Assembly: GCF_008386495.1 (NCBI RefSeq)
Contig: NZ_VTHJ01000054.1
Coordinates: forward strand, 1 to 64,000
From: Streptomyces tailanensis
GTDB taxonomy: Bacteria > Actinomycetota > Actinomycetes > Streptomycetales > Streptomycetaceae
Length of the DNA: 64,000 bases
Direction of reading: 5' to 3'
Shown here: positions 33,249 to 42,451 of the stretch, piece after piece
Layout: every line of letters begins with the position of its first letter
Numbering within the stretch: position 1 is the stretch's first letter
Notes under the pieces: model-generated
What the model saw: the letters and a program-made list of their open reading frames with translations, nothing else
Told to the model about the DNA's origin: nothing
The model's database searches: none
Translations under genes and position numbers: made by a program

Positions 33249-34436
33249 CTACTCGCCTGCGACCTGCTCCACCAGCGTCACGAAGTCCGCCACCGCCTTG
33301 CGTACGTCCTCCGCCGACCACTCCAGCCCCGCGGCCCGCACCTCCACCTCCGTGAGGGCCAGCCCCGGCCCGCCCCGGTCCCAGGCGCGGGCGAAGAGCA
33401 GCGTGTTCGTCTGCTCGCCCTGCCGCACCGCGGCCTCCGCGACGACATCGACGTCGTACGGCAGCCAGACCTGGAACTCGTTGGTGTGGGGCTCCTCGGG
33501 CTGTATGCGGGCCCACGGCAGCCCCGCCGCCGCGAACCCCTCGCGCAGCGCGCCGGCGACCACGCGCGCGTGGCGCACGTACTGCGGCAGCCGGGGCAGC
33601 TCGCGCTCCAGGCCGACGAGCGCCGACAGCGCGGTGGGGAACTGCTGGAACAGTTGGCCGCCGTACCGGTGCCGCCATGCCTTGGCCTCGTCGACGAGCG
33701 TCCTGGGGCCGGCGAGCGCGGCACCGCCGTAGGCGCCGAGGGACTTGTAGTACGACACGTAGACGCTGTCCGCGAGGCCCGCGATCTCGTCGACGGGGCG
33801 GCCGAAGTGGGTGACGGACTCCCACAGGCGGGCCCCGTCGAAGTGGACCATCGCGTCACGCGCGCGTGCCGCCTCGGTGACCTCCGTCAGCTCCTCCCAG
33901 GAGGGCAGGACGAAACCGGCGTCCCTCAGGGGCAGTTCGAGCATGAGCGTCCCGAAGGGCTCGTCGAAGTCGAGTACCTCGTCGGCGGTCGGCGGCCGCT
34001 GCTCGCTCGTCAGCCGGACCGGGCGCAACCCGCTGACCTGGCTGAACGCGCTCCGCTCGTGCACCTCGGGGTGGGAAAGGGCATGCAGGGCCACGGCCGG
34101 GTTCCCGGTACGGGCCGCCCAGCAGCGCAGGGCCACCTGCTGGGCCATCGTGCCGGTCGGGAAGAACGCGGCGGCCTCCATGCCGAGCAGCGCGGCGGTC
34201 CGCTCCTCCAGAACCTCGACGATCCCGTTGCCGTACATGTCCGCCGGCTCGTCCAGGTCGTACACATCCCCCGCCGCGTCCAGCACGGCCAGCCGTTCCC
34301 GGATCGTAGCCAGGGCGCTCGTCCGCGACAGCACGCGCTCCGCGGCCCGGTGAGCGGCCCGGCGCCGTTTGTACCGCAGCATCGCCGCGGACCTCTGGGA
34401 CGATTCCTCGGGCGTCTCTTCCGCCGTGTCAGTCAT
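33249..34436 (-). CDS. Threonine aldolase-like beta-eliminating lyase (PLP fold type I)
   Basis: A 395-aa protein. PLP-enzyme features are MYGNGIVEVLEERTAALLGM, ALSHPEVHERSAFSQVSG, the Asp block VHFDGARLWESVTHFGRPVD and the Schiff-base Lys in DSVYVSYYKSLGAYGGAAL. This is the low-specificity L-threonine aldolase family, which cleaves threonine to glycine and acetaldehyde; actual substrate uncertain. ATG 34436 follows GGGGATG. Divergent from the panC cluster. Confidence 0.86.
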   Translation of the reverse strand: MTDTAEETPEESSQRSAAMLRYKRRRAAHRAAERVLSRTSALATIRERLAVLDAAGDVYDLDEPADMYGNGIVEVLEERTAALLGMEAAAFFPTGTMAQQVALRCWAARTGNPAVALHALSHPEVHERSAFSQVSGLRPVRLTSEQRPPTADEVLDFDEPFGTLMLELPLRDAGFVLPSWEELTEVTEAARARDAMVHFDGARLWESVTHFGRPVDEIAGLADSVYVSYYKSLGAYGGAALAGPRTLVDEAKAWRHRYGGQLFQQFPTALSALVGLERELPRLPQYVRHARVVAGALREGFAAAGLPWARIQPEEPHTNEFQVWLPYDVDVVAEAAVRQGEQTNTLLFARAWDRGGPGLALTEVEVRAAGLEWSAEDVRKAVADFVTLVEQVAGE

Positions 34437-34620
34437 CCCCGGATCATCCCCCGCGCCGCATCCCCCGGGCATGCGGTTTTCGCACCCCTGCGACCTGCGC
34501 ACATTCCCCACCGAAACCCACAGCCTGTGGACAACCGATCGACCCTCGAACCAATCGCGTTAACATGACGAGAAATCGTCCGGTACCCAGTGCGGACTGG
34601 AACGGGAAGGCCACCACCGA
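34437..34620. promoter_or_regulatory. Divergent region between aldolase-like gene and panC operon
   Basis: A 184-bp gap between two outward starts. The AT-richer stretch around TCGCGTTAACATGACGAG (34554-34571) is the most promoter-like part. No clear operator was identified. Confidence 0.3.
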
Positions 34621-35577
34621 GTGAGTACATTCCAGCAACCAGAGCCGAAGGACCGCCCCGCGCGGCTCACCGTCGGCGTCGTCGGCGCCGGCCGCGTGGG
34701 TCCCGCGCTGGCGGCGTCGCTGCAGCTCGCCGGGCACCGCCCGGTGGCCGTCTCCGGGGTCTCCGACGCCTCCAGGCGCCGCGCCGCCGAGCTGCTGCCG
34801 GACGTGCCGCTCATGTCCCCCGCCGACGTGCTGGGACATGCGGACCTGGTCCTGCTGACCGTGCCGGACGACGCCCTGCCGGGCCTCGTCGAGGGCCTCG
34901 CCGAGACCGGCTCCGTACGGCCGGGGCAGCTGCTGGTGCACACCTCCGGGCGGTACGGCGCGAAGGTGCTGGACCCCGCGCTCAGGGCGGGGGCGCTGCC
35001 GCTGGCGCTGCACCCCGCGATGACGTTCACCGGTACTCCGGTGGACGTGCAGCGGCTCGCCGGGTGCTCCTTCGGGGTCACGGCACCCGAGGAGCTGCGG
35101 CTGGCCGCCGAGGCGCTGGTGATCGAGATGGGCGGCGAACCGGAGTGGATCGCCGAGGCGAACCGCCCGCTCTACCACGCGGCCCTCGCCCTGGGCGCCA
35201 ACCATCTGGTGACCCTGGTCGCCCAGTCCATGGAGCTGCTGCGCACGGCCGGCGTCGAGGCCCCCGACCGCATGCTCGGCCCGCTCCTGGGCGCCGCCCT
35301 GGACAACGCCCTGCGCTCCGGTGACGCGGCCCTCACCGGGCCCGTCGCGCGCGGCGACGCGGGCACGGTCGCCGCGCATGTCGCCGAGCTGCGCGCGCAC
35401 GCCCCGGCGACCGTCGCCGGATATCTGGCGATGGCCCGCGCGACCGCCGACCGGGCCCTCGCCCACGGCCTGCTCAAACCGGAGCTGGCCGAGGACCTCC
35501 TCGGGGTACTCGCGGACGGGACGAACGGAATCACCGGAGCCGACGGCACCGACGGCACCGACGGGAACGCCCGATGA
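34621..35577 (+). CDS. Rossmann-like / DUF2520 protein
   Basis: A 318-aa protein. The N-terminal NAD(P)-binding fold shows VGVVGAGRVGPALAASLQLAGH with the GxGxxG motif and DLVLLTVPDDALPGLVEGL. The DUF2520 part includes ALPLALHPAMTFTGTPVDV, RPLYHAALALGANHLVTLVA and GPVARGDAGTVAAHVAEL. It is the first gene of a coupled operon with panC (ATGA overlap); the same neighbourhood exists in mycobacteria. It could be a ketopantoate-reductase-like enzyme, but this is unproved. The C-terminus has GADGTDGTDG. Confidence 0.82.
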   Translation: MSTFQQPEPKDRPARLTVGVVGAGRVGPALAASLQLAGHRPVAVSGVSDASRRRAAELLPDVPLMSPADVLGHADLVLLTVPDDALPGLVEGLAETGSVRPGQLLVHTSGRYGAKVLDPALRAGALPLALHPAMTFTGTPVDVQRLAGCSFGVTAPEELRLAAEALVIEMGGEPEWIAEANRPLYHAALALGANHLVTLVAQSMELLRTAGVEAPDRMLGPLLGAALDNALRSGDAALTGPVARGDAGTVAAHVAELRAHAPATVAGYLAMARATADRALAHGLLKPELAEDLLGVLADGTNGITGADGTDGTDGNAR

Positions 35578-36566
35578 CCATCACTGTGCTGCGCACCGCC
35601 GACGAACTGCACGCACGCGCGCGTGCGGGCCGTCGCGCCGTCGTGATGACCATGGGCGCCCTGCACGAGGGCCACGCCACCCTGATCCGCACCGCGCGCG
35701 AGCTCGCGGGCCGCGAGGGCGAGGTCGTCGTCACCGTCTTCGTGAACCCCCTCCAGTTCGGCGCGGGCGAGGACCTCGACCGCTACCCGCGCACCCTGGA
35801 CACCGACGTCAAGCTCGCCGAACAGTCCGGCGCCGACGTGGTGTTCGCCCCCTGGGTGGACGAGGTCTACCCCGGCGGCGAACCCCAGGTCCGCATCACC
35901 GCGGGCCCCATGGGCGAACGCCTGGAGGGCGCCGCCCGCCCCGGGCACTTCGACGGCATGCTCACCGTCGTCGCCAAGCTGCTGCACCTCACCCGCCCCG
36001 ACCTGGCGCTCTACGGCCAGAAGGACGCCCAGCAGCTCGCCCTGATCCGCCGTATGGTCCGTGACCTGAACTTCGGCGTGGAGATCGTCGCCGTACCGAC
36101 CGTCCGCGAGGCCGACGGCCTGGCCCTGTCCAGCCGCAACCGCTATCTGTCCGCCGAGGAGCGGCGTACGGCCCTCGCCCTCTCCAAGGCCCTGTTCGCG
36201 GGCCGGGACCGGCACGCCGCCCAGGAGGCCCTACGCGCGCGTGCCCGCGAAGTACCCGCCACGCGCGCGCGTGCCGAGGCCCTCAGCGCCATCGGCGAGT
36301 CCCGCGCGGCCGCCGACGCCCACGCCATGGCGAAAGCGGCGCCCGGCGGCCCGGCCGCCGTCCGCGCCGCCACCCGCCTCGTCCTCGACGAGGCCCTGCG
36401 CATGAAGCCGCCGCTGGAGCTGGACTACCTGGCCCTGGTGGACCCCTCCGACTTCACCGACATCCCCGACGACTTCACCGGCGAAGCCGTCCTCGCCGTC
36501 GCGGCCCGGGTGGGGACGACCCGGCTGATCGACAACATCCCGCTGACCTTCGGAGCCGCCTCGTGA
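35574..36566 (+). CDS. panC: Pantothenate synthetase
   Basis: A 330-aa enzyme that condenses pantoate and beta-alanine using ATP. HIGH-like motif: VVMTMGALHEGHATLIRTAR. Further blocks: VFVNPLQFGAGEDLDRYPRT, LYGQKDAQQLALIRRMVRDL, and the KMSKS-like DGLALSSRNRYLSAEE. An Ala/Arg-rich extension lies near residues 220-260. It overlaps the preceding and following genes by four bases each, so it is translationally coupled. panD is not in this window. Confidence 0.96.
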   Translation: MTITVLRTADELHARARAGRRAVVMTMGALHEGHATLIRTARELAGREGEVVVTVFVNPLQFGAGEDLDRYPRTLDTDVKLAEQSGADVVFAPWVDEVYPGGEPQVRITAGPMGERLEGAARPGHFDGMLTVVAKLLHLTRPDLALYGQKDAQQLALIRRMVRDLNFGVEIVAVPTVREADGLALSSRNRYLSAEERRTALALSKALFAGRDRHAAQEALRARAREVPATRARAEALSAIGESRAAADAHAMAKAAPGGPAAVRAATRLVLDEALRMKPPLELDYLALVDPSDFTDIPDDFTGEAVLAVAARVGTTRLIDNIPLTFGAAS

Positions 36567-38278
36567 CCACCACAGGCATACGACTGCACGCGCCTGCCCC
36601 CGGTTGGTCCATCGCCGCCGATGTCGTGGTCGTCGGTTCGGGCGTCGCCGGCCTCACCGCCGCGCTGCGCTGCGAGGCCGCCGGCCTGAACACCGTCGTC
36701 GTCACCAAGGCCCGCCTCGACGACGGCTCCACCCGCTGGGCCCAGGGCGGCATCGCCGCCGCCCTCGGCGAGGGCGACACCCCCGAACAGCACCAGGACG
36801 ACACCCTGGTCGCGGGCGCGGGCCTGTGCGACGAGGACGCCGTACGGCTGCTCGTCACCGAGGGACCCGACGCCGTACGCCGCCTGATCGAGACCGGCGC
36901 CCACTTCGACGAGTCCGAGGAAGGCGGCCTGGAGCTCACCCGCGAGGGCGGCCACCACCGCCGCCGCATCGCCCACGCGGGCGGCGACGCCACCGGCGCC
37001 GAGATCTCCCGGGCCCTCGTCGAGGCCGTACGCGCGCGTGGACTGCGCACGATCGAGAACGCGCTCGTCCTGGACCTCCTGACGGACGCCGAGGGCCGCA
37101 CCGCCGGTGTAACCCTGCACGTCATGGGCGAGGGCCAGCACGACGGCGTGGGAGCCGTCCACGCCCCCACCGTCGTCCTCGCGACCGGCGGCATGGGCCA
37201 GGTCTTCTCCGCGACCACCAACCCGTCCGTGTCGACCGGCGACGGCGTGGCCCTCGCCCTGCGCGCGGGCGCCGAGGTCAGCGACCTGGAGTTCGTCCAG
37301 TTCCACCCCACCGTGCTGTTTCTGGGCCCGGACGCCGAGGGTCAGCAGCCCCTCGTCTCCGAGGCGGTACGCGGCGAGGGCGCCCACCTGGTCGACGCCG
37401 ACGGCACGCGCTTCATGGTCGGACAGCACGAACTCGCCGAGCTCGCCCCCCGGGACATCGTCGCCAAGGGCATCATGCGCCGTATGCAGGAACAGGGCGC
37501 CGAGCACATGTACCTGGACGCCCGGCACTTCGGCGCCGACATGTGGCAGCACCGCTTCCCGACGATCCTCGCCGCCTGCCGCGCCAACGGCTTCGACCCG
37601 ATCACCGAGCCCATCCCGGTCGCCCCGGCCGCCCACTACGCCTCCGGCGGCGTCCGCACCGACTCCCACGGCCGTACGACCGTGCCCGGCCTCTACGCCT
37701 GCGGCGAGGTCGCCTGCACCGGCGTCCACGGCGCCAACCGGCTCGCCTCGAACTCCCTCCTGGAGGGCCTGGTCTACGCCGAGCGCATCGTCACCGACAT
37801 CGCCGCCGCCCACGCCGAAAGCGGCCTCCACGCGCGCGTGCCCCAGCCCGTCCCATACGCGGAGACCCCGGCGCACCCGCTGCTCGCCCCAGAGGTACGG
37901 TTCGCGATCCAGCGGACCATGACGGAGGGCGCCGGCGTGCTGCGCTCCGAGGCCTCCCTGGCGACCGCCGCCGCGGCCCTCGACCGGCTGCACGCCGACG
38001 CCCGGGACGCCCTCGCCGAGAACGGCAAGACGGCCGAGCCCGGCACCGACACCTGGGAGACCACCAACCTCCTGTGCGTGGCCCGCGTCCTGGTCGCCGC
38101 CGCCCGGCTCCGCGAGGAGACCCGCGGCTGCCACTGGCGCGAGGACCACGCCGAGCGCGACGACGCCGAGTGGCGCCGCCACATCGTCGTACGGCTGAAT
38201 CCGGACCGGACCCTCGCCGTACACACCACGGATACCGCAGACTTCCCCCCTACCCGGCCGCACCAGCAGGAGCAGTGA
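36563..38278 (+). CDS. nadB: L-aspartate oxidase
   Basis: A 571-aa FAD enzyme that oxidises aspartate to iminoaspartate for NAD synthesis. The dinucleotide fold is DVVVVGSGVAGLTAALRCEA. Other blocks are STRWAQGGIAAALGEGDTPE, RREGGHHRRRI-like GGHHRRRIAHAGGDATGAEI, HYASGGVRTDSHGRTTVPGL and GVHGANRLASNSLLEGLVYA. GTG 36563 overlaps the panC stop. nadA, its usual partner, was not found here. Confidence 0.96.
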   Translation: MTTTGIRLHAPAPGWSIAADVVVVGSGVAGLTAALRCEAAGLNTVVVTKARLDDGSTRWAQGGIAAALGEGDTPEQHQDDTLVAGAGLCDEDAVRLLVTEGPDAVRRLIETGAHFDESEEGGLELTREGGHHRRRIAHAGGDATGAEISRALVEAVRARGLRTIENALVLDLLTDAEGRTAGVTLHVMGEGQHDGVGAVHAPTVVLATGGMGQVFSATTNPSVSTGDGVALALRAGAEVSDLEFVQFHPTVLFLGPDAEGQQPLVSEAVRGEGAHLVDADGTRFMVGQHELAELAPRDIVAKGIMRRMQEQGAEHMYLDARHFGADMWQHRFPTILAACRANGFDPITEPIPVAPAAHYASGGVRTDSHGRTTVPGLYACGEVACTGVHGANRLASNSLLEGLVYAERIVTDIAAAHAESGLHARVPQPVPYAETPAHPLLAPEVRFAIQRTMTEGAGVLRSEASLATAAAALDRLHADARDALAENGKTAEPGTDTWETTNLLCVARVLVAAARLREETRGCHWREDHAERDDAEWRRHIVVRLNPDRTLAVHTTDTADFPPTRPHQQEQ

Positions 38279-38283
38279 CAGAC

Positions 38284-39270
38284 GTGAGCACCCCCGATCT
38301 TCCCCTCGTCCAGAGCGGCGGCTGCGGCGACGGCTGCGGCTGCGGCGCCGACGACGGTCTTACCGAGGACGAGTACCTGGAGTGCGGGCTCGACCCCGCG
38401 CTCGCCCAGCTCCTGGCCGACGCCGGGCTCGACCCAGTGGAGGTCGAGGACATCGCCAACGTCGCCATCCAGGAGGACCTCGACCACGGTGTGGACGTCA
38501 CCACGGTCGCCACGATCCCCGAGGACGCCCGCGCCACCGCCGACTTCACCGCCCGGGAGGGCGGCGTCGTGGCGGGCCTGAGGATCGCCGAGGCGGTCCT
38601 CTCCGTGGCCTGCTCCGACGAGTTCGAGGTCGAGCGGCACGTCGACGACGGCGACCGGGTGGAGGCCGGGCAGGTGCTCCTCAGCGTCACCGGCGCCACC
38701 CGCGACCTCCTCACCGCCGAACGCAGTGCCCTCAACCTGCTGTGCCGCCTCTCCGGCATCGCGACCGCCACGCGCGCGTGGGCGGACACCCTGGAGGGCA
38801 CGAAGGCGAAGGTCCGCGACACCAGGAAGACCACGCCGGGCCTGCGGTCCCTCGAAAAGTTCGCGGTCCGCTGCGGCGGCGGGGTCAACCACCGCATGTC
38901 GCTGTCCGACGCGGCCCTCGTCAAGGACAACCACGTCGTCGCCGCGGGCGGCGTCTCCCAGGCCTTCAAGGCCGTGCGCGAGATGTTCCCCGAGGTGCCC
39001 ATCGAGGTCGAGGTCGACACCCTCCACCAGCTCCGCGAGGTCGTCGACGCGGGCGCCGACCTGATCCTCCTGGACAACTTCACACCGATCGAGTGCGAGG
39101 AGGCCGTGGCCGTCGTCGCCGGCCGGGCGGCCCTGGAGGCCTCGGGCCGCCTGACCCTCATCAACGCCAAGGCGTACGCGGACACGGGCGTCGACTACCT
39201 GGCGGTGGGAGCCCTCACCCACTCGTCTCCCATCCTGGACATCGGCCTCGACCTGCGCGCGGCCGAGTAG
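38284..39270 (+). CDS. nadC: Nicotinate-nucleotide pyrophosphorylase (quinolinate phosphoribosyltransferase)
   Basis: A 328-aa enzyme forming NaMN from quinolinate and PRPP. Conserved blocks are IQEDLDHGVDVTTVATIPED, LLTAERSALNLLCRLSGIAT, KVRDTRKTTPGLRSLEKFAV, GGGVNHRMSLSDAALVKDNH and EVEVDTLHQLREVVDAGAD. The N-terminus has an extra Cys/Gly stretch (GGCGDGCGCG, residues about 11-20). GTG 38284 was chosen, with AGGAG 11 bases upstream; GTG 38275, overlapping the nadB stop, is the alternative. Confidence 0.95.
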   Translation: MSTPDLPLVQSGGCGDGCGCGADDGLTEDEYLECGLDPALAQLLADAGLDPVEVEDIANVAIQEDLDHGVDVTTVATIPEDARATADFTAREGGVVAGLRIAEAVLSVACSDEFEVERHVDDGDRVEAGQVLLSVTGATRDLLTAERSALNLLCRLSGIATATRAWADTLEGTKAKVRDTRKTTPGLRSLEKFAVRCGGGVNHRMSLSDAALVKDNHVVAAGGVSQAFKAVREMFPEVPIEVEVDTLHQLREVVDAGADLILLDNFTPIECEEAVAVVAGRAALEASGRLTLINAKAYADTGVDYLAVGALTHSSPILDIGLDLRAAE

Positions 39271-39285
39271 GGACGGGGACGGGAC

Positions 39286-40083
39286 ATGCTGCTGACGATC
39301 GACGTGGGCAACACCCACACCGTCCTCGGACTGTTCGACGGCGAGGACATCGTCGAACACTGGCGCATCTCCACGGACGCGCGCCGTACCGCCGACGAAC
39401 TGGCGGTCCTGTTGCAGGGCCTCATGGGCATGCACCCGCTCCTCGGAGAGGAGTTGGGCGACGGCATCGACGGCATCGCGATCTGCGCCACCGTCCCGTC
39501 CGTTCTCCACGAGCTCCGCGAGGTGACCCGCCGCTACTACGGCGACGTTCCCGCCGTCCTCGTCGAGCCCGGCGTCAAGACGGGCGTGCCGATCCTCACC
39601 GACAACCCCAAGGAGGTCGGCGCCGACCGCATCATCAACGCGGTCGCCGCGGTCGAGTTGTACGGCGGTCCGGCCGTCGTCGTCGACTTCGGTACGGCGA
39701 CGACGTTCGACGCGGTGAGCGCCCGCGGCGAGTACGTCGGCGGGGTCATCGCGCCCGGCATCGAGATCTCCGTCGAGGCGCTCGGCGTCAAGGGCGCCCA
39801 GCTCCGCAAGATCGAGGTCGCCCGGCCGCGCAGCGTCATCGGCAAGAACACGGTCGAGGCGATGCAGTCGGGGATCGTGTACGGGTTCGCCGGGCAGGTG
39901 GACGGGGTGGTGGGCCGGATGGTTCGCGAGCTGGCCGATGATCCCGAGGATGTGACGGTGATCGCGACGGGTGGCTTGGCGCCGATGGTTCTGGGCGAGT
40001 CCTCCGTCATCGACGAGCACGAGCCCTGGCTGACGCTGATCGGGCTGCGGCTGGTGTACGAGCGGAACGTGTCGCGTCTCTGA
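39286..40083 (+). CDS. coaX: Type III pantothenate kinase
   Basis: A 265-aa ATP-dependent kinase making 4'-phosphopantothenate, first step of CoA synthesis. Its acetate-kinase-fold motifs are LLTIDVGNTHTVLGLFDGED, DNPKEVGADRIINAVAAVEL, VVVDFGTATTFDAVSARGEY, GVIAPGIEIS and IATGGLAPMVL. The ATG at 39286 follows GGGACGGGGACGG. It closes the panC-nadB-nadC-coaX operon, before convergent repeats. Confidence 0.96.
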   Translation: MLLTIDVGNTHTVLGLFDGEDIVEHWRISTDARRTADELAVLLQGLMGMHPLLGEELGDGIDGIAICATVPSVLHELREVTRRYYGDVPAVLVEPGVKTGVPILTDNPKEVGADRIINAVAAVELYGGPAVVVDFGTATTFDAVSARGEYVGGVIAPGIEISVEALGVKGAQLRKIEVARPRSVIGKNTVEAMQSGIVYGFAGQVDGVVGRMVRELADDPEDVTVIATGGLAPMVLGESSVIDEHEPWLTLIGLRLVYERNVSRL

Positions 40084-40147
40084 GGGGCGCCTGAGAGCTC
40101 GGGGGGTGCGGTTTCGTCGGCGGCTGCGGGTGGGTGGGGGCTGGTCG

Positions 40148-40350
40148 CTCCCCCACTCTCGGCTTCGCTCGAGCGGGGGGACCCCCATCGCGGCGGAGCC
40201 GCATATGTCACAGCCCCGCGCCCCTGAAAGACACGGCCCTGCGGGCCGAAAAGCATGGGGCGCAGCCCCTGCTTTTCAGGGGCGCGGGGTTGTATCGATT
40301 TGCGGCTCCGCCGCGTGGGCGCGAGCAACCACACACCACCCGCAGCCCCC
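40148..40350. repeat. Paired repeats B (copies 4a/4b) with nested module A
   Basis: Between coaX and the convergent glycosyltransferase, module A (40148-40188) is followed by repeat B in minus orientation (40189-40235) and then a second repeat B in plus orientation (40240-40345). Between them lies a hairpin with AAAAGC/GCTTTT (40249-40278). In the minus copy, module A sits at the same internal site of B as at 44.0 kb. Likely acts as a bidirectional terminator. Confidence 0.8.
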
Positions 40351-40384
40351 AACGCACCCCCACCCCCTACGGCGATACGGCCCT

Positions 40385-42451
40385 TCAGCCGACCTCGTCC
40401 ACATCCTTCGCGCTGAGCGCCAGCTCATTGGCCACAGTGAAGTACGGCTTCACCCGGGTCCCGCCCCGCTCGAAGTGCTCGAAAATCTGACCCGGCACAA
40501 GATCCGTCTTCCGCCGCTCCACCACATCCCCGCCGATCCGCCCGACGGGCACGCCCTCCGCCCCCTCCGTCGGCACCACGACCAGGTCCCACAGATCGTG
40601 CTCGACACTGCGCCGGTTCATGAGCTCCCCGTACGGAACGGTGAACCGCAGCCCCCGCTCACCCACCGCCCGTACAGGCACGGTGAAGTCGTAGGCAGAG
40701 TCGGTCCGTGAGACGGCCCGGACGACCGCGGCCTCCCCCAGCGGAGCGCCTCCGTACAGCGTCGCGCTCACCCTCGCCGCCCCGTCGCCCACCTCGATCG
40801 TGTCGATCTCGGCGTGCGCGGTCCGCAGCCAGGTGCGTAGCGCGAGGAACCCGTCCACGGTCGGATACGGGATCCACGCGGCGACGCCCCGCCGGTCGAC
40901 GACCGGCGGCCTGCCCACCAGCGCGGCCTGTTCGACGAGCTGGACGGTGAGGCGGACGCGTTTGTTCGTGCCGCGCGGCGCGACGTAGCAGTCCCAACGG
41001 CCCTCGGCGAGGGTGTGTTCGCCGGGCCGGAGGGTGGCGTGGGCGTCCGGGGCCGGCTGTACGGGGACGCGGACCTCGCGTTTGGCGGGGTCGCGGCGGA
41101 GTCGGGCGATGAAGTCGAGGGAGCCGGTGGGCAGCCCGGCCGGGTCGAGCAGTACGGTGACGCCGCCGTCGGCGGTGGCGCGGGCGTGCGCGGTGGGTGT
41201 GGGAGCGCTCTCCGTGGGCACGGGAGCGGCCGGGGCGGGACGGGTGCGGCCGGCTCGGGTGAGTCTGCCGAGGAGGGTCGTGCCGTCCCATCTGCGGCGG
41301 CGTGACTTGGACAGTTGCTCGAAGAGGTCCTCGTAGCGGCGGGCGATGGCGGAGGGGGCGTATGTGTCGGCCTTCTTGATCGCCGCCGCGCCGAGCCGCT
41401 CGCGCAGGATGTCGTCGGCGACGATGCGCTTCAGTGCGTCGGCGTAGGCGTCGACGTCACCGTCCAGCGGTACGAGCAGGCCGTCCTCGCCGTCGCTGAT
41501 GATCTCGCCGGGGCCGTGGGGGCAGTCGGTGGCGACGACCGGGACCCCGCAGTGCATGGCCTCGACGATCGTCATGCCGAAGGACTCCATGTCGGAGGAG
41601 ACGGCCGCGACGGCGCCCTTGGCCCACTCGGTCTCGATCGGGGAGACCGCGCCCATGAGGAACGCCCGGTCGTGCAGCCCGAGCCGGTCGATCTGCTGCC
41701 GCAGGTTCTCCTTCTGCGGTCCGCGGCCGTAGATCCGCAGGGTCCAGCCGGGGTATTCGGCGGCCACCTTGGCGAACGCGTCGACCAGCCGGTCGTACCG
41801 CTTGATGGGGATGAGCCGGCCGGCCGCGACGATGACCCGGGAGCCCAGGGAGGACCGTTCGACGGCCGGAGCCTGTACACCGTTGGGGACGCACACGATG
41901 GTCGTGGTGACGTCGGGCAGTGCGGCGCGGTACTGGGCGGCGTCGGCCTCGGAGACGGTGACGTAGGCGTCGAGGCCGGCGATGGCGTTGTTCTGGTTGG
42001 TGCGCAGCGGTTCCCGGTACTGGTCGAGGCTGAGGTGCTCCTGACCGACGCGGAGGTAGCGACGGCGGCCGTCGCGGGCGAGGTAGCCGTTGAGGTCCGG
42101 GCGGGTGGCGATGACGACGTCGGCGTCGGTACGGGCGAGGAAGCCGCCGATGCGTTCGTCCTGCAGGGCGGTGTAGGCCATGTTCCCGGTGGCGCCGGTG
42201 TAGGGGAACATCGTGCCGGGCAGCTTGGTGAGCGGGTGGTCGCCCTCGTAGCCGGGGTTGTTCTCGCGCATCTCGATCAGCGAGGTCACGCGGACGCGCG
42301 GGTCGAAGGGGAGCGACGGTGCGTCCCGGAAGCAGTGGATGCTGACGACCTCGACGTCGTGCCGGTCGGCGAACGCGGCGGACAGGTTCGCCGTGGAACG
42401 GATGGTGCCGCCGATGCCGTAGGCGTTGTTGATCAGGAATGCGATCTTCAC
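40385..42451 (-). CDS. Family-4-type glycosyltransferase with C-terminal extension
   Basis: A 688-aa protein. Residues about 1-385 are a GT-B glycosyltransferase: KIAFLINNAYGIGGTIRSTA, CVPNGVQAP, AAGRLIPIKRYDRLVDAFAK, and the EX7E region SSDMESFGMTIVEAMHCGVP followed by VVATDCPHGPGEIIS. Residues about 400-688 are beta-rich modules without recognised motifs, similar to those on teichoic-acid-type or surface polymer transferases. GTG 42451 follows GGGGGA. Substrate unknown. A 494-bp AT-richer upstream region carries a CRP-like site. Confidence 0.86.
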   Translation of the reverse strand: MKIAFLINNAYGIGGTIRSTANLSAAFADRHDVEVVSIHCFRDAPSLPFDPRVRVTSLIEMRENNPGYEGDHPLTKLPGTMFPYTGATGNMAYTALQDERIGGFLARTDADVVIATRPDLNGYLARDGRRRYLRVGQEHLSLDQYREPLRTNQNNAIAGLDAYVTVSEADAAQYRAALPDVTTTIVCVPNGVQAPAVERSSLGSRVIVAAGRLIPIKRYDRLVDAFAKVAAEYPGWTLRIYGRGPQKENLRQQIDRLGLHDRAFLMGAVSPIETEWAKGAVAAVSSDMESFGMTIVEAMHCGVPVVATDCPHGPGEIISDGEDGLLVPLDGDVDAYADALKRIVADDILRERLGAAAIKKADTYAPSAIARRYEDLFEQLSKSRRRRWDGTTLLGRLTRAGRTRPAPAAPVPTESAPTPTAHARATADGGVTVLLDPAGLPTGSLDFIARLRRDPAKREVRVPVQPAPDAHATLRPGEHTLAEGRWDCYVAPRGTNKRVRLTVQLVEQAALVGRPPVVDRRGVAAWIPYPTVDGFLALRTWLRTAHAEIDTIEVGDGAARVSATLYGGAPLGEAAVVRAVSRTDSAYDFTVPVRAVGERGLRFTVPYGELMNRRSVEHDLWDLVVVPTEGAEGVPVGRIGGDVVERRKTDLVPGQIFEHFERGGTRVKPYFTVANELALSAKDVDEVG

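Noticed and set aside
36604..38274. Frame open across nadB before nadC
   Set aside because: Arg-rich translation typical of an out-of-frame reading; nadC homology begins after 38275.
40249..40278. Possible small RNA gene at the AAAAGC hairpin
   Set aside because: It fits better as the terminator part of repeat B, also seen after dacB; no promoter was seen.
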